From: Meridianimarinicoccus roseus
Lineage (GTDB): Bacteria > Pseudomonadota > Alphaproteobacteria > Rhodobacterales > Rhodobacteraceae
Length of the DNA: 42,473 bases
Assembly: GCF_003172915.1 (NCBI RefSeq)
Contig: NZ_QGKU01000044.1
Location: 1-42,473, forward strand
Direction: 5' to 3'
The notes below the pieces were generated by a model. That model was given only the letters and a program-made list of their open reading frames with translations. It was not told where the DNA came from and ran no database searches. Below, piece after piece: positions 38,291 through 42,473 of the stretch (position 1 is its first letter; each line of letters starts with the position of its first letter). The position numbers and the translations under genes are program-made.

Positions 38291-39706
38291 ATGGAACGTA
38301 TCGAATGTGACCTTTGCATCATCGGCGCTGGTTCCGGCGGCCTGTCGGTCGCGGCTGGCGCGGCGCAGATGGGGGCCAGCGTCGTGCTGATCGAAGGCCA
38401 TGAAATGGGCGGCGACTGCCTGAACTACGGCTGTGTACCCTCCAAGGCACTGATCGCGGCGGGCAAGCACGCCCAAGCCATGCAGGATGGCGCCGCCTTT
38501 GGCATCACCCCGGTCAACCCGCAGATCGATTACGCCGCGGCCAAGGATCACGTGGCGCGGGCCATCGCCACCATCGCGCCGCATGACAGCCAGGAGCGGT
38601 TCGAGGGCTTCGGCATCCGCGTGATCCGGGACTGGGCGCGCTTCACCTCGCCGCGCGAAGTGGTGGCGGGCGATGCGACGGTGCGCGCGCGCCGCTTCGT
38701 GATCGCCACCGGATCTGGACCCTTCGTGCCGTCGATCCCGGGCCTGACCGATGTTCCCTATCACACCAACGAGACGATCTTTGCCCTGCGCGAACGGCCC
38801 GAGCACCTGATCGTCATCGGGGGCGGCCCGATCGGGATGGAAATGGCGCAGGCGCACAAGCGGCTGGGTTGCAAGGTGACCGTGATCGAGGCGCAGAAGG
38901 CGATGGGCAAGGACGATCCGGAGCTGGCGGCGATCCTTTTGGACCGGCTGCGTGGCGAGGGGATCGAGGTGCTGGAAGAGACCGCCGCCGAACGGGTGGA
39001 CGCCGAGGGCGACCGGATCACCGTACACACCTCCGGCGGGGCAGTCAGCGGCACGCACCTGCTGGTGGCGGTCGGGCGGCGGGTGAACCTCGACCGGCTG
39101 GAGCTTGACGCGGCGGGCGTGGCCCATACCCCAAAGGGCGTGACGGTGGATGCCGGGCTGCGCAGTTCGAATCGTCGGATCTATGCCATCGGCGATGCTG
39201 CCGGTGGGATGCAGTTCACTCATGTCGCGGGTTATCACGCGGGCGTCGTGATCCGGTCGATCCTGTTCGGCCTGCCCGCCAAGGCGCGCACCGATCACAT
39301 CCCTTGGGTGACCTACTGCGACCCGGAACTGGCGCAGGTCGGCCTGACCGAGGCGCAGGCCCGCAAGGCCCACGGGGCGCGGCTTGAGGTCGTGCGCTTT
39401 GCCTATGACCAGAACGATCGCGCCGTCGCGGAGGGCAAGACCACCGGGCTGATCAAGGTCATGGTGGTCAAGGGTCGCCCCGTCGGCGCATCCATTGTCG
39501 GGGCGCAGGCGGGCGAGTTGATCGCGCTCTGGGCGCTGGTGATCGCCAATCGGCTTAAGATGTCGGCGGTTGCGAATATGGTTGCCCCCTATCCCACCTT
39601 GGGCGAGATTGGAAAACGGGCAGCCGGGGCGTATTTCAGCCCTCGTCTGTTCGAGAACGAGACGGTCAAGCGGGTCGTGCGGCTGGTTCAGCGCGTCCTG
39701 CCCTGA
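38291..39706 (+). CDS. Dihydrolipoamide-dehydrogenase-like flavoprotein without catalytic His
   Basis: 471-residue pyridine-nucleotide-disulfide oxidoreductase. FAD-binding GAGSGGLSVAAG near residues 12-23, redox-active disulfide in GGDCLNYGCVPSKA (Cys42 and Cys47 region), NAD(P)-binding VIGGGPIGMEMAQA near 175-188 and the second FAD motif IYAIGDAAGG near 297-306. The C-terminal interface reads APYPTLGEI where lipoamide dehydrogenases have HxHPTxxE, so the usual proton-relay His is replaced by Tyr. There is no MerA-type heavy-metal domain or C-terminal Cys pair, so it is not a mercuric reductase. Its job may be linked to the TVP38 protein encoded 3 bp upstream. Electron acceptor unknown. Confidence 0.88.
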   Translation: MERIECDLCIIGAGSGGLSVAAGAAQMGASVVLIEGHEMGGDCLNYGCVPSKALIAAGKHAQAMQDGAAFGITPVNPQIDYAAAKDHVARAIATIAPHDSQERFEGFGIRVIRDWARFTSPREVVAGDATVRARRFVIATGSGPFVPSIPGLTDVPYHTNETIFALRERPEHLIVIGGGPIGMEMAQAHKRLGCKVTVIEAQKAMGKDDPELAAILLDRLRGEGIEVLEETAAERVDAEGDRITVHTSGGAVSGTHLLVAVGRRVNLDRLELDAAGVAHTPKGVTVDAGLRSSNRRIYAIGDAAGGMQFTHVAGYHAGVVIRSILFGLPAKARTDHIPWVTYCDPELAQVGLTEAQARKAHGARLEVVRFAYDQNDRAVAEGKTTGLIKVMVVKGRPVGASIVGAQAGELIALWALVIANRLKMSAVANMVAPYPTLGEIGKRAAGAYFSPRLFENETVKRVVRLVQRVLP

Positions 39707-39748
39707 GGCCGCGACGAGGCACGCAGTCAGGGGATCACCGGGGCCGAA

Positions 39749-41149
39749 ATGTTGAACTCCTTGTCGGGCCGCTTCCTGATTCTCACGGTCCTGTTCGTGA
39801 TGCTGGCCGAGGTCATGATCTTCGTGCCGTCCGTGTCGCGGTTCCGTCAGGACTACCTGCTGGACCGGCTGGAACGGGCGCAGATCGCGTCGCTGGCATT
39901 GCTGGCCGATGACATGCTGGACCCGCAACTGGAACAGGAACTGCTTGAAAATGCCGGAGTCTACAACGTCGTGCTGCGCCGCAACGAAATGCGGCAGCTT
40001 GTGTTGTCGTCGCCCATTCCGCAGCCGATCTCGGATACATACGATCTGCGCGATCCGCTGGCGTCGGAGTTGATCCGTGACGCGCTGTGGCGGCTCATGA
40101 CATCGGACGACCAGATCATACGGGTGATCGGCAATCCGACCCGCGACGCCGGGTTGCTGATCGAGGTGACGATGGATGCGATGCCGCTCCGGGCGGCGAT
40201 GCTGGACTATGGGCTGCGCATCCTGCTGCTGTCGGCGCTGATCTCGGCGTTGACGGCGAGCCTGCTGTTCTTCGCGGTGCGGCGGATGATGGTGACACCG
40301 ATCCGCAATGTCGTTGCACACATGCAGACCTATGCTGAGGCGCCGGAAGACGCGCGCCGGATCATCACGCCATCTGCCACCGTGCGGGAGTTGCGCGATG
40401 CCGAAGTTGCGTTGCAGGCGATGCAGACCGACCTGACGAGCGCGCTGCGGCAGAAGGAACGGCTGGCGCAACTTGGCGGGGCAGTGGCGAAGGTCAGCCA
40501 CGATCTGCGCAACATCCTGACGACCGCGCAGCTTTTTGCGGATACGATGGAAGCCAGCGACGATCCGCGGGTGAAGCGGTCCGCCCCGAAGCTCGTGGGA
40601 TCGATCAGCCGAGCCGTCAGCCTGTGCGAGGGCACGCTGGCTTTCGGCAAGGCCGAGGAGCCGCCACCGAAGCTGGGCCGCCACGTTCTGCATGCGCTGG
40701 TGGAGGACACGCTTGACAACGAACGGATCGCGATGGGCGAGTCACGGGCCGAACTTGTGAACGATGTGCCGCCCGGACTCGTGCTGCGCTGCGATGCGGA
40801 CCAGCTGCTGCGTGTTGTCGGGAACCTGGTGCGCAACGCCCGGCAGGCGATCGACGCGACCGGCAAGGCGGGTGCGGTTCATGTCGAGGCCGCCGAAACG
40901 GAAACCGATTGGCGCATCGTTGTCCGGGATACCGGCCCCGGCTTGCCGCCCAAGGCACGCGATCATCTGTTCACTCCGTTCCAGGGCAGTTTCCGCAAGG
41001 GGGGGATCGGTCTGGGGTTGGTGATCGCGGCGGAACTCGTGCGCGGTCACGGGGGTACTCTGACACTAGTGTCCAGCGACGCGGGCGGCACGGCGTTCGC
41101 GATCGACCTGCCCAAGGGCCCGGCCCGGCCACGCGCCACAGGCGATTAG
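39749..41149 (+). CDS. Membrane sensor histidine kinase
   Basis: 466-residue two-component kinase. TM1 about residues 9-28, a periplasmic sensor of about 125 residues (30-154), TM2 about 155-178, then a HAMP-like linker. The dimerisation/phosphoacceptor helix holds VAKVSHDLRNILTT with His251. The ATPase has the N box (VVGNLVRNARQAID, near 356-369), G1 DTGPGLP (394-400) and G2 KGGIGLGL (417-424). All catalytic motifs look intact. No response regulator adjoins it, so it is an orphan here. It starts 42 bp after the flavoprotein gene and may be cotranscribed. The signal sensed cannot be told. Confidence 0.92.
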   Translation: MLNSLSGRFLILTVLFVMLAEVMIFVPSVSRFRQDYLLDRLERAQIASLALLADDMLDPQLEQELLENAGVYNVVLRRNEMRQLVLSSPIPQPISDTYDLRDPLASELIRDALWRLMTSDDQIIRVIGNPTRDAGLLIEVTMDAMPLRAAMLDYGLRILLLSALISALTASLLFFAVRRMMVTPIRNVVAHMQTYAEAPEDARRIITPSATVRELRDAEVALQAMQTDLTSALRQKERLAQLGGAVAKVSHDLRNILTTAQLFADTMEASDDPRVKRSAPKLVGSISRAVSLCEGTLAFGKAEEPPPKLGRHVLHALVEDTLDNERIAMGESRAELVNDVPPGLVLRCDADQLLRVVGNLVRNARQAIDATGKAGAVHVEAAETETDWRIVVRDTGPGLPPKARDHLFTPFQGSFRKGGIGLGLVIAAELVRGHGGTLTLVSSDAGGTAFAIDLPKGPARPRATGD

Positions 41150-41213
41150 GGACGGGCTGTCCAGCCCGCGGGGGTGCCTGTTGCGATGCCCGATATTCGC
41201 CGCACTTTTCCGC

Positions 41214-41242
41214 TTGCAGTCATTGGAGCGCCAGACTAAACA
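41214..41242 (+). promoter_or_regulatory. Promoter of tRNA-Arg
   Basis: TTGCAG (41214-41219), 17-bp spacer, TAAACA (41237-41242), ending 10 bp before the tRNA 5' end, just where a tRNA promoter should lie. Confidence 0.6.
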
Positions 41243-41252
41243 GCGGCCTCAC

Positions 41253-41329
41253 GCGCTGGTAGCTCAGTTGGATAGAGTACTTGACTACGAATCAAGGGGT
41301 CGGGGGTTCGAATCCTCCCCAGCGCGCCA
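41253..41329 (+). tRNA. tRNA-Arg(ACG)
   Basis: 77-base cloverleaf with encoded CCA. Acceptor stem GCGCTGG (41253-41259) pairs with CCAGCGC (41319-41325); D-arm with AGCTCAGTTGGAT; anticodon stem CTTGA (41280-41284) with TCAAG (41292-41296); loop CTACGAA, anticodon ACG at 41287-41289 (A34 probably becomes inosine through TadA); T-arm with GGTTCGAATC. All stems are sound. Frame translations running antisense through it give the well-known false GFEPPTP peptide. Confidence 0.97.
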
Positions 41330-41671
41330 CGACATCCCCCAAGAACCTGTAGCTACTCAATTTTGTACCATGTGTGTCTAAAGATGATTGGGACTTAGAC
41401 AATTTTCGGTTTTGCTCTTGGTGCTCGCCTTGCTGCGACGAGTCCGAATTTTCTGGTAAATACTTCTCTTGTGTTGCCGTTTGAGCACACGGCAGATGCG
41501 AAAAGGGCCGCAGTGACTGCGACCTTCGGTGTAAGTTCAAGGCGGTTATTCGGTCAGGACTTTGCCCGTTTCCAGCACGGAGGGTTCCGGGCGGCGTTGA
41601 TGATGTGACCGCCCCCCGACGGCATCAATGTTCCAAGGTGGGTCTGCGATTATCCACAAAGGAGGACGGTC
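41330..41671 (+). other. AT-richer gap between tRNA-Arg and the transposase
   Basis: 342 bp without a supported gene. Part 41340-41480 is clearly richer in A and T than the rest of the window. A small stem TGCCGT/ACGGCA (41475-41480 with 41489-41494) and a near-palindrome around 41506-41525 are visible. The right part must contain the left end of the IS110 element; its exact boundary cannot be seen because these elements lack conventional long inverted repeats. AAAGGAGG (41658-41665) is the ribosome-binding site of the transposase. Confidence 0.5.
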
Positions 41672-42473
41672 ATGTCGGAGATTATCACGGTCGGGCTCGA
41701 CCTTGCGAAGAATGTGTTTCAGGTGCATGGAGCTGACGGCGCGGGGCGCGCAGTTTGGCGCAAGAAGCTTCGGCGCGGCCAGGTTCTGGAATTCTTCAGC
41801 CGGCTGCCGTCGTGCGTTGTCGCGATGGAAGCGTGCGGCGGCGCCCACTTCTGGGGCCGGGAGATCGGCAAGCTCGGCCACGATGTGCGACTGATCCCGC
41901 CCGCCTATGTGAAGCCTTTCGTAAAGCGGCAAAAGAATGACGCCGCTGATGCTGAGGCGATCTGTGAAGCGGCGACCCGTCCGACAATGCGCTTCGTGCC
42001 CGTGAAGAGCGAAGAGACCCAGGGGCGGCCATGGTGTTCCGCATCCGCGAACTCCTCATCCGGCAACGTATGCAAGCGATCAATGCCTTGCGCGGACATC
42101 TGGGTGAGTTCGGGCAGGTCGTGCCGCAAGGCGCAGCCAATCCGTCGAAACTGATTGCGATCGTCGAAGACTCGGGAAGTGGCTTGCCCGCCGATGCCAT
42201 CCCGACACTCAAGGTCCTGATCGCGGCGCTGGCGCAGTTGGAGGCCGAGATCGGCACGCTCGATGCCGAGATCGCCCGTCGCGCCAAGGAGAACGAGGTC
42301 GCGCGACGGCTGATGACGGTTCCGGGCATCGGGCCACTGATCGCCACGGCCATCGCGATCCTCGCCCCGCCGCCCGAGCATTTCCGCAAGGCCCGGGATT
42401 TTGCCGCCTGGCTGGGTCTGGTGCCGCGGCAGCATTCGACCGGCGGCAAGCAGCGGCTCGGGGCCACGACGAA
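41672..42473 (+). pseudogene. IS110-family transposase, frameshifted and cut by window edge
   Basis: DEDD-type recombinase of an IS110-class insertion sequence. The first 118 codons give the RuvC-like domain with GLDLAKNVFQVHG (Asp10), AMEACGG (Glu53) and KNDAADAEA (Asp90, Asp93). At 42022-42025 a run of four G seems to have lost one G: the frame then breaks, while the next frame carries on without stop from ATG 42031 to the window end with IRELLIRQRMQAINALRGHL, then LMTVPGIGPLIATAIA and FAAWLGLVPRQHSTGGKQR, the Transposase_20 domain with its Ser region still ahead. Either a genuine disabling mutation or a sequencing error in the G-run. Family call is firm; subgroup (IS110 or IS1111) is open. 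Confidence 0.88.

Noticed and set aside
38291-39706. Mercuric reductase
   Set aside because: Overall similarity would suggest it, but the protein lacks the N-terminal heavy-metal domain and C-terminal Cys pair, and no mer genes are nearby.
37475-40693. 1072-codon open frame on the minus strand
   Set aside because: Runs antisense across three clear plus-strand genes (TVP38, flavoprotein, kinase). Its sequence is rich in His, Arg, Asp and Gln with no domain, a known by-product of GC-rich coding DNA.
41292-41540. 82-codon minus-strand frame ending in GFEPPTP
   Set aside because: Classic false protein produced by translating antisense through a tRNA gene.

Overview
The window is a GC-rich chromosomal segment from an alphaproteobacterium, most likely of the order Rhodobacterales (Roseobacter/Paracoccaceae type). 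The evidence is a general L-amino-acid transporter of the Aap/Bzt type, an ATP12-family chaperone, a VPLPA-CTERM surface protein, an L3 with a long Ala/Glu tail, and the pairing of yidC, MOSC and engB genes with argB. No plasmid or phage replication genes are seen. The only mobile DNA is an IS110-type transposase at the right edge.

Region 1 (1-18000) is the S10-spc-alpha ribosomal supercluster behind tuf: tuf, rpsJ-rplC-rplD-rplW-rplB-rpsS-rplV-rpsC-rplP, then rpmC-rpsQ-rplN-rplX-rplE-rpsN-rpsH-rplF-rplR-rpsE-rpmD, rplO-secY, and rpsM-rpsK-rpoA-rplQ. It is broken at three points. A secreted dimeric-barrel protein and a 2OG-Fe(II) oxygenase lie between rplP and rpmC. A VPLPA-CTERM exported protein, with a perfect CtrA-type box in front, lies between rpmD and rplO. 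A 342-bp non-coding gap lies between secY and rpsM, where adk usually sits in related bacteria. Hairpins of intrinsic-terminator type lie after tuf, rplW, rplP, rpmD, rpsK and rplQ, and promoter-like sequences precede rpmC, rplO and rpsM. The cluster therefore looks like several transcription units rather than one.

Region 2 (18000-26800) starts with rarA, crcB, an RluC/D pseudouridine synthase and an ATP12 chaperone. It then holds the four-gene amino-acid ABC transporter (binding protein, two permeases, ATPase), with a strong hairpin plus U-run between the binding protein and the first permease. A SixA-like phosphatase faces it.

Region 3 (26800-37300) is mostly on the minus strand. It carries argB; a tightly overlapping run yidC > MOSC protein > XAT acetyltransferase > engB; an EAL-domain phosphodiesterase; ttcA; and rpmH > rnpA > yidD. 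The usual rpmH-rnpA-yidD-yidC block is split here by ttcA, the EAL gene and an opposite-strand alpha/beta hydrolase. An SDR dehydrogenase lies on the plus strand between argB and engB.

Region 4 (37300-42473) holds a TVP38/TMEM64 membrane protein next to a dihydrolipoamide-dehydrogenase-like flavoprotein that lacks the usual catalytic His, a membrane sensor histidine kinase without an adjacent regulator, a tRNA-Arg(ACG) with a clear promoter, an AT-richer gap, and a frameshifted IS110-family transposase that runs off the edge.

No obviously new multi-gene defence or metabolic system is present. The most interesting signals are the non-ribosomal genes set inside the ribosomal cluster, with their own likely regulation.
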